Below, piece after piece: positions 1 through 9,410 of a stretch of 64,000 nt of DNA. The translations under genes and the position numbers were made by a program. This DNA comes from Caenimonas sp. SL110. GTDB lineage: Bacteria > Pseudomonadota > Gammaproteobacteria > Burkholderiales > Burkholderiaceae_C. Below the pieces are notes generated by a model. The model did not search any database, had not been told where the DNA came from, and saw only the letters and a program-made list of their open reading frames with translations. The DNA is taken from contig NZ_JANU01000002.1 in NCBI RefSeq assembly GCF_001044395.1, forward strand, positions 158,386 through 222,385, in the 5' to 3' direction. Each line of letters starts with the position of its first letter. Position 1 is the first letter of the stretch.

Positions 1-1
1 C

Positions 2-994
2 ATCTGGTTCGCACCCTCGTGGAGCTGGATTGTTGCTGCGACGGTGTTGCTCGGTGTGAATCAGGGTCTGACCTGGTCGATGACGCAAACATCCAAGCTG
101 GACATCACCACGCCCGACCAGAGGGGCCTTGTCATAGGCCTGAACGAGTTCTCCGGGTACGTGGGCGTTGCCCTTGCCGCCGTCATCACTGGCTATGCAG
201 CGTCCCTCCTTGGCCCGCGAGCGGGTCTCCTGTGGTTCGGCGGCGCTGTCATCGGTCTGGCTACGCTGCTGGCCTGGCTGGCCGTGGCGGAAACGCTGCC
301 CTGGGCGCGTGCCGAGACCAGGCCCGGGGCCAACGCAGGCAAGACCGCCGTTCGCCCGCGGTATCCGACAGGCGTCAGCAATGAGCCGGGCACCCGCGAG
401 ATATTCGCCCTCATGACCTGGCGCGACCGCCGGATGGCCGCGCTCTGCCAGGCGGGCCTGGTGGAAAAGTTCGTGGACGCGTTGGTGTGGGTCTTCTGGC
501 CGGTGTACCTGCACCAGCAGGGCGTGGGTCTGCCCGGCATCGGCTGGATCGTCGGGGTGTATGGGTTCACCTGGGGGGGCGCCCAGTTCTTCACGGGCAA
601 GCTGTCCGACCGCGTCGGTCGTCAGGTTCTCAATGTCTGGGGAATGTGGATATGCGGCGTCGGCGTCCTGCTCTTTCCGCTTGGCGCGGGGTCCACCTGG
701 TGGAGTGCGTCCGCCGCTGTCGCCGGCCTGGGAATGGCCATGCTTTATCCGAACCTGAGCGCCGCCGTCGCAGACATTGCCCATCCCGCCTGGCGGGCTT
801 CGGCCATCGGCATCTATCGCTTCTGGCGTGACCTGGGTTACGGCATCGGCGGCCTGGGGCTGGGCATCGCGGCGACCCTGGGCGGGAACCTGGTCACCGC
901 TTTCTGGTTTGTCGCTGCCGCGATGTTCGCCTCCGGCGCGCTGCTGTATCACTGGGGCGAGGAGACCCATCCCGGCCTCAACCCGGCAAGCTGA
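2..994 (+). CDS. MFS transporter, 3' part (5' end outside window)
   Basis: The reading frame is open to the left edge, so the true start lies outside the window; GTG at 44 is only the first start-like codon. About 330 residues are visible. They are rich in hydrophobic helices and carry the major-facilitator loop GKLSDRVGRQ (residue ~200), the cytoplasmic signature between helices. This is an inner-membrane transporter of unknown substrate. It ends 23 bp before the left target duplication of the large transposon, so the insertion spared the coding sequence but separated the gene from its former downstream neighbour, the convergent two-component operon now at 19779-21699. Confidence 0.85.
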   Translation: MWFAPSWSWIVAATVLLGVNQGLTWSMTQTSKLDITTPDQRGLVIGLNEFSGYVGVALAAVITGYAASLLGPRAGLLWFGGAVIGLATLLAWLAVAETLPWARAETRPGANAGKTAVRPRYPTGVSNEPGTREIFALMTWRDRRMAALCQAGLVEKFVDALVWVFWPVYLHQQGVGLPGIGWIVGVYGFTWGGAQFFTGKLSDRVGRQVLNVWGMWICGVGVLLFPLGAGSTWWSASAAVAGLGMAMLYPNLSAAVADIAHPAWRASAIGIYRFWRDLGYGIGGLGLGIAATLGGNLVTAFWFVAAAMFASGALLYHWGEETHPGLNPAS

Positions 995-1017
995 AGTCAT
1001 TTCTCCATCGGACACCC

Positions 1018-1025
1018 GGCACCAA
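1018..1025. repeat. Left 8-bp target-site duplication of the transposon
   Basis: GGCACCAA here is repeated exactly at 19580-19587, immediately outside the two inverted repeats. An 8-bp duplication is the size known for IS1595-family elements. The flanking match extends to 14 bp (ACACCC + GGCACCAA) because the right inverted repeat itself ends in ACACCC. The symmetry of the repeats favours 8 bp as the true duplication. Confidence 0.88.
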
Positions 1026-1051
1026 GGGTGTTAATCAGCTGATGGCCCAAA
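1026..1051 (+). repeat. Left terminal inverted repeat (26 bp)
   Basis: Begins GGGTGTTAATCAGCTG and ends GATGGCCCAAA (the two strings overlap at the G). The reverse complement of 19554-19579 matches it at 25 of 26 positions. Similarity stops inside position 1051. GGG at the tip fits IS1595-type ends. Confidence 0.9.
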
Positions 1052-1237
1052 AAGAGCTGGAACCCGCGCCGGATAAGGGTTCCCAGCCATTTTGCCGGCG
1101 CGGCCTAGAGTTGTTTTGGAAGAATTAGAGGGGTGCAACTGCGGGGACCCCCGCCCCTCCGGCCGCGAGCCCTGCCCCGGGCGGGCCTAACCCGGCGGCG
1201 TCGCAGTGCAGCTAGATTGTCGGTGCTCGAGCTCGGA
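1052..1237. other. Non-coding left end of transposon
   Basis: This 186-bp stretch lies between the left inverted repeat and the stop codon of the AlbA/Schlafen-type gene. It is very GC-rich. It contains an interrupted inverted repeat (CTGGAACCC ... GGGTTCCCAG, about 1057-1086) that could be a weak terminator for the leftward operon or a subterminal transposase site. No convincing gene is present. Confidence 0.4.
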
Positions 1238-2404
1238 CTAGTCGTCGGCGGCGTTGAGCGCGGTGTCCGCGGCGAGCTGCTGCAGGCCGGGAAAGTCCAC
1301 TCGCCGGTGCTCAACTTCAACCTCAATGACAGCCTGGAGGGTGACGGGTGCTTGGTCCGCCGCAAGTAAACGGGCCTCGACCTTAAGGGTGCCACTCTTG
1401 GGCGGGAAGAAGGCCAGTACATGGTCACTCGTGAGATGCTCGCTAGGCAGCAGTTTTTCAAATCGCCACACGGCCATGGGGCGGCCACTCACTAGGTCAA
1501 TTGAGAGTTCCTTCTCCCACTTCGCAATCTGCTGCTGATGCATTAGCGTGTGCGCGCCGGTAAGGAAGTGGTCTGGGTTGGGCCTTTTTTCGAACTTAAA
1601 GTACTGCAACATGGGAACTTCCACGCCTTCGACCTCCGCTTTGACTTCCAACTTGCCGTGATTCAACGCGTAGGGAGATGAGTTCTGCAATTCGAATCGA
1701 ACCAAAACAGCACCGGCCTGCTCGCGCGCGAAGGTTGCGAAGTCGCGCCAATAGGAACTGTTAACCATTGTGACCACCAGATACGCATTGCGCGGGGCCT
1801 TATGGTCAGGCAGTTTCTTTATGTCCCCGAAATCCAAAGCTACGCGTTTCTCGATGTACTCGGAACTAAACGGTAGCCCCATCAGGTCCAGAAGCCTGAA
1901 GGCTGCGCAGCTACTGGCTGCGCGGCCCTGGTCGTCGTCCCGCATGCGCATTACTTCCAAAGGGTCGGCTTCTCCTGTGGAGCTCCCGCGTCGCACAAGG
2001 ACCACATTGGGGCGCACCACTCCGTACTCTTTTTCAACCCAGAAGGGTCGCGACTGCTTCGGGACGGTTATGACCCCGACTTGCTTCCCCTCGTACTCAA
2101 GCTCCTCATACGTGAACGTGAGGTTTGGGCGTACTTTGCTGCCAATGAACTGCTGAATTTGCGCGTCGTCGAGGTGCTCGTCTAGGCCAACGACCTGAGG
2201 CGGGCCGCCCGCGCACTCCTGGAAACCCAACAGGATATAAGCCGGGCCCCCCCCTTGGCGCCAAGCGTTGGCCATGGCCAGAATGTCTTTCAGCAGCTCC
2301 GACTTCTGCTTCGGGTCTTTCGACAGGAAGTGGTACCGCCGTTTGAAGTCCAACCCGGGCCCTTCCGATTCGTAGCGGAGGCGGTCTAGTAACTCTTTTT
2401 GCAT
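1238..2404 (-). CDS. AlbA_2/Schlafen-type ATP-binding protein linked to type I R-M
   Basis: The start is set at 2404, where ATG overlaps the hsdR stop (TAATG); this suggests translational coupling. The 388-aa product begins with an AlbA_2/Schlafen AAA_4-like domain: GPGLDFKRRY near residue 17, then AYILLGF and VVGLDEHLDD, and the NLTFTYEELEYEGKQVGVI strands. The C-terminal half is not recognised. Proteins of this type often sit beside type I restriction genes and some have nucleic-acid-related or defence roles; the role here is inferred. It is the last gene of the six-gene leftward operon. A longer start at 2440 would add 12 residues overlapping hsdR. Confidence 0.75.
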   Translation of the reverse strand: MQKELLDRLRYESEGPGLDFKRRYHFLSKDPKQKSELLKDILAMANAWRQGGGPAYILLGFQECAGGPPQVVGLDEHLDDAQIQQFIGSKVRPNLTFTYEELEYEGKQVGVITVPKQSRPFWVEKEYGVVRPNVVLVRRGSSTGEADPLEVMRMRDDDQGRAASSCAAFRLLDLMGLPFSSEYIEKRVALDFGDIKKLPDHKAPRNAYLVVTMVNSSYWRDFATFAREQAGAVLVRFELQNSSPYALNHGKLEVKAEVEGVEVPMLQYFKFEKRPNPDHFLTGAHTLMHQQQIAKWEKELSIDLVSGRPMAVWRFEKLLPSEHLTSDHVLAFFPPKSGTLKVEARLLAADQAPVTLQAVIEVEVEHRRVDFPGLQQLAADTALNAADD

Positions 2405-5400
2405 TAGAGAGACGCCCCCGGCTGCTGAAATTGCTTCCAAACCATCCTCGCCACCATCTTCTGCATCACGCCGAAGATGCGTTCGTCTTTGAGCAACTGG
2501 TCAGCGATGTTGTTGTGCGCGTCCTGTGCCTCGATGACGATGTCAGTGAAGGCGTCCTTGAAGTCGCCCATCGCGAACTGCTCTTCGTTGTTGTTTCGAG
2601 CCTGGGCGGCCAGCTTCTCGTTCTTGGCCAAGTGCCCCTGCCATGTGGTTACCGCGCCGACGAAGTCAGACTCCGTGATATGCCCCGAGAACAGGTCGTT
2701 CATCTTGGCCACAATCTCGCGCAGCGCCTTTCTCTCGTCCTCCGGGGCGGCGCCGGTCCCGGCCTCGCCTATGCCGGGCAGCTTTACCACTTCGCCCGAG
2801 GCCAGGTCCAGCTGTTGCTCGCCCACCTTCTGCAGGCGGTAGTGCGTCAGGTTGACGTCGGAGTCCAGCTCCAGCTTGTTCCGGTCCTTCATGTCCGCGG
2901 CGAGGCGCGGCATCAGGTACTTGCCGAACACAAACAGCTTCTCCAGCTCCGGGTCGTCGTAGGGGATGATTTGCGACAGGAACTCGTACAGGCGCAGGAA
3001 GGAGCCAAGGTCCTTGCGGAAGAGGTCCTTCTGCTCATCGGCCTCCAGCGCTTGGTATCGGTCGAAGGCCGGCTTCAGGACAGCGTGCAGCGGCCCCTGG
3101 CTCTTGACCTTGGGGTTGAAGAATGCCTCCGAAAACTTCTCCACCTCGGTCCAGTAGTAGACGCCGACCTTGTTCAGCTTTGTGAGCAACTCGTGGACGA
3201 TATTGGGGTCGGTGACTTCCTCAAGCTGGGCCGTGCGGTAGTAGGGCTGGAAGCTCTCGAGGATTTCTGCCGGCCGGTTGACGAAATCCAGAATGAACGT
3301 GTCTTCCTTGCCCGGGTACATGCGGTTCAGCCGGGACAGGGTCTGCACGGCGAGCACGCCGGAGAGGCGCTTGTCGACGTACATCGTGTGCAGCAGGGGC
3401 TGGTCGAAGCCGACCTGGTACTTGTTGGCCACCAGCAGGATACGGTACTCGTCCTGCTTGAACGCCTCGGAGGGCTCCTGGCCCTTGATGCCGGGGTTCA
3501 TGTTGGATTCAGTGAATTCGTCGGGTCCTGAATCGGGGTCAGTCACCGCGCCGGAGAAAGCGACCAGCGTACGCAGGTCGGTGTAACGCTGGTCCTTGAT
3601 GTATTTGTCGATGGCCAGCTTGTAGCGGACGGCGGCCTTGCGACTGTCGGTGACCACCATGGCCTTGGCCTGGCCACCAATCTTGGCAGCGACATGCTCG
3701 CGGAAGTGCTCGACGATGACGACGACCTTCTGGGAGATGTTGTGTGGATGCAGCTTGGCGAACTGGGCCAGGGCCATCTTGGCGCGCTTCTGGGGCACCA
3801 GCTTCTCGTTGGCGAGGGCTCCCAGCTGGTAGAAAGTGGAGTAGCTGGTGTAGTGCTTGAGCACGTCCAGGATGAACCCCTCCTCGATGGCTTGGCGCAT
3901 CGAATAGACGTGGAATGGCACCGGAGTGCCTTCCGGGCCCTTGCGCCCGAACAGTTCCAGGGTCTTGGACTTCGGCGTGGCTGTAAACGCAAAATAGCTG
4001 ACGTTTTCGGGACGCTTGCGGCCCTCAATGGCCAGTGCAATCATGTCCTCGGAGGTCAGGTCTTCTGGGTCGATTTCGACATCCGCTTGGACCTGTACCT
4101 CCACGCCGTCAATGACCACAACGGCCGTCTGTTTCGGCTTGCCCTTGGTCAGCGCCTCCCGCAGCTTGCGCGCGGCGGCGCCGCTTTGACTTGAGTGCGC
4201 TTCGTCCACGATGAGGGCGAAGTTGCGTTGACCGAGCGCGCCGACCTGGTCCAGGATGAACCCGAACTTCTGCAGTGTGGTCACTACGATGGGCGCGCCC
4301 TCGTTCAGGGCCTTTGCCAACTGAGCGCTGTTTTCGCTGATGACCTGCACCACGCCGGCCTTGTGCTCGAACTGACTGATGGTGTCCTGCAGCTGCTTGT
4401 CCAGGACGCGCCGGTCGGTGACAACCACCACGGTGTCAAAGACCTTTTTGTCCGCAGAGTCGTGGAGGTTCGAGAGCCGGTGCGCCGTCCAGGCGATGGA
4501 GTTTGACTTGCCGGAGCCGGCGGAATGCTGGACCAGGTAGTCCTTGCCTGGGCCTTCGAGGGCAGCCATGCGAATCAGCTCCTGCACTACAACCAGCTGG
4601 TGGAAGCGCGGGAAGATGATGGATTCCTTCGTGGCTTTCTTGCCGCCGGGCAGCTCGACTTCCTTGGTTTCCAGATGCATGAACTCGCCAAGGACTTCCA
4701 GCCAAACCTCCGGGCGCCACACGTATTCCCACAGGTAGTAGGTGGAGTAGCCCTTGTCGTAGGGCGCAGCCGGGTTGCCCGCGCCGGCGCTCAGCATGTC
4801 AATGCTGTCGGGGCGGCCCATGTTGAAGGGCAGGAAGTGGGTGTCTTCGCCGGCCAGCTTGGTTGTCGTGAATACCATGTCGCAGGACACAGCGAAATGA
4901 ACCAGCGCCCGGGTCTTGAACTGCAGCAGGGGCTCCAGCTCTTTGGATTTTGCGTCTTTAGGCAGCCGGTCGGTCTTGTACTGCGTGATGGCGTCCTGAA
5001 TGTTCTGGGTCAGGTCCGTTTTGAGCTCACCGGTGGCAACGGGCAGACCGTTTACGAACAGCACCAGGTCAATGCTCTTCTCGTTGTGCAGGCTGTAGTG
5101 CAGCTGGCGCACGGCAGTCAGCCGGTTCTTCTTGAAGAGGTCCAGCAGCTTGCGATTCTTCTTGTGGGCCGGCTTGAACTGGCACAGGTAGAACTTGGCG
5201 TCCACGTCCTTGAAGCCATGGCGAAGAAGGTGGAGCGTACCGTGGGTGTCCAGCTGCTTGGCCACGCGCTTGATAAACATGGCTTCGGACTGGCCGTTGT
5301 GCCACCGCTTGAACTTGGCCCACTCGGTGGGCTGGGTCTCCTGCACGAATGCGAGCAGGTCTTCGGCCAGGATGGCGTACTCCTTGGAGTAGCTCGCCGC

Positions 5401-5505
5401 CTGCTTCGGGTGGGTTTTGACCGACCAGCCATTGGCTTCGAGCTGGGCGCACAGCTCGTTCTCGAAGACGCGCTCGGTGTGCACGTTGGAGGTGGTCGGC
5501 ATCAT
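2404..5505 (-). CDS. hsdR: Type I restriction enzyme, R (motor/nuclease) subunit
   Basis: 1033 aa, normal size for HsdR. The N-terminal nuclease of PD-(D/E)xK type shows D146 and E160-L-K162. The superfamily 2 helicase/translocase follows with Walker A SAGSGKS (328-334), DEAH (434-437) and the FTATP motif. It uses ATP to move DNA and cleaves unmethylated DNA together with HsdM and HsdS. The start codon overlaps the stop of the upstream small membrane-protein gene (ATGA), and its own stop overlaps the next start, so it is tightly embedded in the operon. All motifs are intact. Confidence 0.97.
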   Translation of the reverse strand: MMPTTSNVHTERVFENELCAQLEANGWSVKTHPKQAASYSKEYAILAEDLLAFVQETQPTEWAKFKRWHNGQSEAMFIKRVAKQLDTHGTLHLLRHGFKDVDAKFYLCQFKPAHKKNRKLLDLFKKNRLTAVRQLHYSLHNEKSIDLVLFVNGLPVATGELKTDLTQNIQDAITQYKTDRLPKDAKSKELEPLLQFKTRALVHFAVSCDMVFTTTKLAGEDTHFLPFNMGRPDSIDMLSAGAGNPAAPYDKGYSTYYLWEYVWRPEVWLEVLGEFMHLETKEVELPGGKKATKESIIFPRFHQLVVVQELIRMAALEGPGKDYLVQHSAGSGKSNSIAWTAHRLSNLHDSADKKVFDTVVVVTDRRVLDKQLQDTISQFEHKAGVVQVISENSAQLAKALNEGAPIVVTTLQKFGFILDQVGALGQRNFALIVDEAHSSQSGAAARKLREALTKGKPKQTAVVVIDGVEVQVQADVEIDPEDLTSEDMIALAIEGRKRPENVSYFAFTATPKSKTLELFGRKGPEGTPVPFHVYSMRQAIEEGFILDVLKHYTSYSTFYQLGALANEKLVPQKRAKMALAQFAKLHPHNISQKVVVIVEHFREHVAAKIGGQAKAMVVTDSRKAAVRYKLAIDKYIKDQRYTDLRTLVAFSGAVTDPDSGPDEFTESNMNPGIKGQEPSEAFKQDEYRILLVANKYQVGFDQPLLHTMYVDKRLSGVLAVQTLSRLNRMYPGKEDTFILDFVNRPAEILESFQPYYRTAQLEEVTDPNIVHELLTKLNKVGVYYWTEVEKFSEAFFNPKVKSQGPLHAVLKPAFDRYQALEADEQKDLFRKDLGSFLRLYEFLSQIIPYDDPELEKLFVFGKYLMPRLAADMKDRNKLELDSDVNLTHYRLQKVGEQQLDLASGEVVKLPGIGEAGTGAAPEDERKALREIVAKMNDLFSGHITESDFVGAVTTWQGHLAKNEKLAAQARNNNEEQFAMGDFKDAFTDIVIEAQDAHNNIADQLLKDERIFGVMQKMVARMVWKQFQQPGASL

Positions 5506-5825
5506 TCAATCCCGTGTTTCTTCGCGAAGCGAATGACCGACCACCAGGAATACAAGGTGAAGAGACCGGCGAGTCCAAGGCCGCCGGTGACCAGATATGC
5601 CACCGTGGGGCGCAATTGCACTGACATTGGGCCGAGGATGGCATTGCCACCCAGGGTGTCGAGGAAGCTGGCTACTGCGGCACTCAGCCCGAAGCCGACA
5701 AGCAGCACCAAGAGGCCTACCCAAACGCGCAACTGCTTCGACTTCCATTCCGCGGTCAGCGGGTCGTCGTGTCGGTCGTGGCGCAGTTCAGCGAAGTAGT
5801 TCAGGATGTTCAATAGGTGGTGCAA
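5502..5825 (-). CDS. Small two-helix membrane protein inside the hsd operon
   Basis: 107 aa starting at a TTG codon, supported by AGGAG seven bases upstream. A charged N-terminus (residues 1-32) is followed by two clear membrane helices (about 34-58 and 72-95) and a short basic tail, IRFAKKHGIE. I do not recognise a family. It lies between hsdS and hsdR, an unusual place for a membrane protein, and overlaps the hsdR start by 4 bp. It might tether or regulate the restriction complex at the membrane, or simply be a passenger. That is inference. Confidence 0.7.
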   Translation of the reverse strand: MHHLLNILNYFAELRHDRHDDPLTAEWKSKQLRVWVGLLVLLVGFGLSAAVASFLDTLGGNAILGPMSVQLRPTVAYLVTGGLGLAGLFTLYSWWSVIRFAKKHGIE

Positions 5826-5868
5826 GGGCTCTCTCCTCAGTCTTTTTGTAGTTAAGTGCTTTTAGACC

Positions 5869-7194
5869 TCAAGACGGCAAGCGCTGCTCACCTTTGGTCT
5901 TGCGGTCGTCCAGGGCCAGTTCACCGGTGACCGCAGCTGAAATCAGGGAGGAGCGGTACTCGCGCAGGCGCTCAATGTGTTCCTGTGCGTGTTGCACCAG
6001 TTCTTGCACGCGAGATGTAGCCGAACGAACTTGCTTCAGGAGGGCACATCGCTCTGCCGCGGGCGGCATGGGTACTGGGAGCTCGCGCACGTTCGACTGG
6101 TTAATGGAAGCCAAGTTGGTGCTCTGCTTCGACCGGAGGAAGAAATAGCTGCGGGCCGCGTCCGTGGACGTAAACCGTGCAACCCACTCAGCGAGGTCCA
6201 AGTCGTTCAGGCGCACGGCGAACACGTGGTTCTGGTGAATGCACGGGTGGATTTGGCCCTGCCAAACTGTGCCGCGACCGAGCTTGTCGTTGTCGCCGCC
6301 TTCGTTCATGAGGACGTCGCCAACGCGCAGCAAGTAGCGCTGCGCTTCGGCCTCTGCTACTTCGATGCTGTGCACCTCGGTCAGGTCAACGTAGCCGTCT
6401 TGCACATTCGCCACGCGCAGGTATGGCAGCGCGACGGTGGATTTCTCGCCGATGTCTTTGCCTTTCGCAACACCGGACCTGACTTCACCAAGGAACTTCA
6501 GGCGCTTTACCTCCCAGTGCGTCGGAATGCTGCCCAACTCCGGGAAGCTGGTCTTCTGCAGCTTGACGCCGGCACTCGCACCTTGCGTCATCAGGGCCGA
6601 GGCGTGGCTGTAGAGGTATTCCAGCAGTTTCCCAATCAGCCCTTCTTTCTCTGCAATCAACGCATCAATCCGCGCCGTTTTGTCGTCAAGGAAGTTGGCG
6701 ATGCGATGCTGGTCATTCGGAGGAGGAACAGCCAAAGGAAGCGTGCCCAGGAGAGTTGGGTTGATTGCGGGATAGCTCACGCCATCTGAGTTCGCCACCA
6801 CGTTTTCAATAAATGGCTCTGCAAGAGCCGCCCAGTAAGCGAACCGGGGGCTCAACTGGCCATTCGGTCTAAGTACGGCGAATCCTGTGGACGCAATGAG
6901 ATTCGTGTTCACCGCTGGGAAGGAAGCAACCGCTTTGAGGTAGGTGCGGACTGTTGACAAAATCGTGTCGCCAGAACGCAAAACTCTTCGCGCTCGACTC
7001 GGTGCGGATTCGAAGTTGACTTCTGTGGGTGCGAGTTCCGCCACGCCGTTTTCCAAGGCGGCGATGTCCACGTATGACAAGACTGTTTCAGGCGGAGTAC
7101 TGTCCGGAAGCACTTCCGGATTGATTTGTACCGCGTGCTTGAGTGGCACAGTCCGCCATCCAGTGGGCAGGTTCGAGTAGTTGCCTTGGCTCAA
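5869..7194 (-). CDS. hsdS: Type I restriction-modification specificity subunit S
   Basis: 441 aa with the usual two target-recognition halves. Each half starts with a W-R or W-E core (GWRTVPLKHAVQI near residue 12; THWEVKRLKFLGEV near 225) and ends in a conserved helix (DDKTARIDALIAEKEGLIGKL; QEHIERLREYRSSLISAAVTGEL). It chooses the DNA sequence that the methylase and nuclease act on. The start is TTG, which overlaps the hsdM stop (TTGA); no ATG is near, so translation is probably coupled to hsdM. The gene is intact. Confidence 0.93.
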   Translation of the reverse strand: MSQGNYSNLPTGWRTVPLKHAVQINPEVLPDSTPPETVLSYVDIAALENGVAELAPTEVNFESAPSRARRVLRSGDTILSTVRTYLKAVASFPAVNTNLIASTGFAVLRPNGQLSPRFAYWAALAEPFIENVVANSDGVSYPAINPTLLGTLPLAVPPPNDQHRIANFLDDKTARIDALIAEKEGLIGKLLEYLYSHASALMTQGASAGVKLQKTSFPELGSIPTHWEVKRLKFLGEVRSGVAKGKDIGEKSTVALPYLRVANVQDGYVDLTEVHSIEVAEAEAQRYLLRVGDVLMNEGGDNDKLGRGTVWQGQIHPCIHQNHVFAVRLNDLDLAEWVARFTSTDAARSYFFLRSKQSTNLASINQSNVRELPVPMPPAAERCALLKQVRSATSRVQELVQHAQEHIERLREYRSSLISAAVTGELALDDRKTKGEQRLPS

Positions 7195-9008
7195 GCCACC
7201 ACCCCCTTCATAAGCTCCACAAAACGCTTCTCCATTTCGAGAATCTCATCGGCAATCACCTTGGGCTTGCGCGGCGCCTTGTAGACGTAGAAGTACCGGT
7301 TGAAGTTGATTTCATAGCCGACCTTCCCGACCAGGCCGTCCGCATCATCCTTGACGTCCTTGTTCACCCAGGCGTCCGGCACGTGCGGCAGCACCTCTCG
7401 CTTGAAGTAGGCCGGAATGGACTCGGTGAGCGGGATGGTTTCGGTGTCGCGCAGGTCCTTGTCGTACGGCTTCTCGCCTTTCTTGAACTTGCCTTCCTTG
7501 CCATCGGCCAGGGGGCGGTCTACGGTGACCTTGCGGTACCCGAAGAACTTGGTGTCAAAGAGCTTCGACACGATGCGAGGCGGCTCGGCCTCGGCCGGCG
7601 CGGCGCCATGGCCGTTCTTCACCGCCTCCTTGAACTCCAGGGAGAACGTCGCATCCTTGGCGCACGTGGAGTACACCTTCACGATTTCGGCAATCTGCTC
7701 GTCCGAAATTTGGACGCGCTTGCTGCCAAGGGACTTCTTCATCTTGGAATACATGCGCGTGGCATCAATCAGCTGGACCTTGCCTCTGCGGTCGGCCTTC
7801 TTGTGGTTATCCAGAATCCAGATGTAGGTGGCGATTCCCGTGTTGTAGAACAAGTCGTTCGGCAGCGCGATGATGGCGTCGAGCATGTCGTTCTCGAGCA
7901 CCCAGCGCCGAATTTCAGACTCGCCAGAGCCGGCGTCACCCGTAAACAGGGGCGAGCCGTTGAGGACAATGCCGACGCGCCCGCCGCCCTCAGCTGCTGG
8001 GCGCATCTTGGAAATCAGGTGCATCAGGAACAGCAGGGAGCCGTCAGAAATGCGGGGGAGCCCTGGGCCGAAGCGGCCGGCGAATCCCTTTTTCTCGTGC
8101 TCCAACTTGACCGCATCCAATACCTTCTTCCAGTCCACGCCAAAAGGAGGATTGGCCGCGCCATAGTCGAACTTTTCGCCGGGGAAACCGTCTGCAGACA
8201 GGGTGTTGCCGCACACGATGTTTTTGGGGTCCTGCCCCTTGATGAGCATGTCTGCTTTGCAAATGGCGTAAGACTCAGGGTTCAACTCCTGGCCAAAAAG
8301 GCGAACAACCGCGGAACTGTTGATGGACCGGGCGACGGCCTCACCGACTGACAGGATGCCGCCGGTACCGGCGGTGGGGTCGTACATCGACCGGACGACG
8401 CCAGGCTTCGAGAGTGCCTCGTCGTCGCCGGCGAACAGGCAATGGACGATGAGCTGGATGACTTCGCGAGGAGTGAAGTGCTCACCGGCGGTCTCGTTGG
8501 AGGCCTCCGCGAACTTTCGAATCAGCTCCTCGAAAACCAGGCCCATGGTTTCGTTGGGAACAACGTCCGGGTGCAGGTCGATGTTGGCGAACTTTTGCAC
8601 CAGCTGAAACAGCAGGTCCTTGTCTTCGAGCTCGGCGACCCGGTCGGTGAACTTAAAGCGCTCGAACACGTCGCGGGCGTCTTCGGAGAACTCGCCCAGG
8701 TAGGCGACCAGGTTCTGGCGAATGTGCTTCTGGTCGGCCAGCAGGCCCGGCAGCGTGAAGGCACTGGTGTTGTAGAACGCTTCCTTGCTCTTGCGCTTCA
8801 GGAACGGGTCCAGGTTGACACCGCTCTCCTTGCGCTTGGCATGCTCGGCCAACACGTCCTTCTTCGTTCCCTCGAGAACGCAGTCCAGCCGGCGCAGCAG
8901 CGTGAAAGGCAGGATGACCTTGCCGTAGTCGGATTGCTTGTAGTCGCCCCGGAGCAGGTCGGCGACGGACCAGAGGAAGTTGGCGAGTTCGGAGAAGTTC
9001 TGGGCCAT
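7191..9008 (-). CDS. hsdM: Type I restriction-modification DNA adenine methylase
   Basis: 605 aa. The N-terminal HsdM helical domain (SELANFLWSVADLLRG) leads into an N6-adenine methyltransferase with AdoMet motif DPTAGTGG (210-217) and catalytic motif NPPF (286-289). It methylates host sites and, with HsdS, forms the core of the restriction complex. It is the second gene of the operon, 9 bp after the small ribbon-helix-helix gene, and overlaps hsdS by 4 bp. Full length and all motifs are present. Confidence 0.97.
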   Translation of the reverse strand: MAQNFSELANFLWSVADLLRGDYKQSDYGKVILPFTLLRRLDCVLEGTKKDVLAEHAKRKESGVNLDPFLKRKSKEAFYNTSAFTLPGLLADQKHIRQNLVAYLGEFSEDARDVFERFKFTDRVAELEDKDLLFQLVQKFANIDLHPDVVPNETMGLVFEELIRKFAEASNETAGEHFTPREVIQLIVHCLFAGDDEALSKPGVVRSMYDPTAGTGGILSVGEAVARSINSSAVVRLFGQELNPESYAICKADMLIKGQDPKNIVCGNTLSADGFPGEKFDYGAANPPFGVDWKKVLDAVKLEHEKKGFAGRFGPGLPRISDGSLLFLMHLISKMRPAAEGGGRVGIVLNGSPLFTGDAGSGESEIRRWVLENDMLDAIIALPNDLFYNTGIATYIWILDNHKKADRRGKVQLIDATRMYSKMKKSLGSKRVQISDEQIAEIVKVYSTCAKDATFSLEFKEAVKNGHGAAPAEAEPPRIVSKLFDTKFFGYRKVTVDRPLADGKEGKFKKGEKPYDKDLRDTETIPLTESIPAYFKREVLPHVPDAWVNKDVKDDADGLVGKVGYEINFNRYFYVYKAPRKPKVIADEILEMEKRFVELMKGVVA

Positions 9009-9017
9009 GGATGCTTT

Positions 9018-9233
9018 TCAGTTCTTGGTGTTCTTGGTGGCAGTCTTGCGAGGAGCCGGCGCGGGGGTCGTGCGGGGCTGGAGGTTCAGAGTCTTTGCCC
9101 GGTCGCGCACCATGACTTCAAAGAGATTGGTCAGGCTGCGGCTTTCTGCAGCGGCGCACTGCTCCCAGAGGTCACGGACCTCGGGCGTCATCTTCAGTGA
9201 CGTGGCTGCTGTTTTGCGGAGCGGACGGGGCAT
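9018..9233 (-). CDS. Small ribbon-helix-helix-like protein heading the hsd operon
   Basis: 71 aa. Residues about 10-50 (TSLKMTPEVRDLWEQCAA... SLTNLFEVMVRDRA) have the strand-helix-helix pattern of CopG/Arc-type DNA-binding proteins. The tail is a basic Ala/Pro/Lys stretch. It sits 9 bp upstream of hsdM, so it may control the operon. This would help delay restriction until methylation is complete after transfer, which is inference. No toxin partner is visible. A partly palindromic site lies upstream (9271-9283). Confidence 0.65.
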   Translation of the reverse strand: MPRPLRKTAATSLKMTPEVRDLWEQCAAAESRSLTNLFEVMVRDRAKTLNLQPRTTPAPAPRKTATKNTKN

Positions 9234-9270
9234 GTGATGTGGAGTGATGTGGTTTTAGATGTAGCCAACG

Positions 9271-9283
9271 GATATACGTTATC
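9271..9283. promoter_or_regulatory. Candidate operator upstream of the hsd operon
   Basis: GATATACGTTATC has 4-bp inverted arms (GATA / TATC) around a 5-bp centre and lies 38 bp upstream of the ribbon-helix-helix gene start, in the gap before the divergent lipoprotein gene. A site of this size could bind a ribbon-helix-helix dimer. No strong promoter hexamers were found, so this is tentative. Confidence 0.3.
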
Positions 9284-9410
9284 AGACGGTTGAGCTGGTG
9301 GCAAGCAAGCGAGGTCGACGGCGCTGAAGAAGGAGGTTTTTCGACTGCTGCAGGCTTCGCCTAGCGCGATGGCTGGCTAAGGAGGGGCACGAGCGTGGCC
9401 TATACGCGAG

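Noticed and set aside
1012..1025. 14-bp rather than 8-bp target duplication
   Set aside because: The extra ACACCC on the right belongs to the inverted repeat. Taking it as duplication would make the two ends asymmetric.
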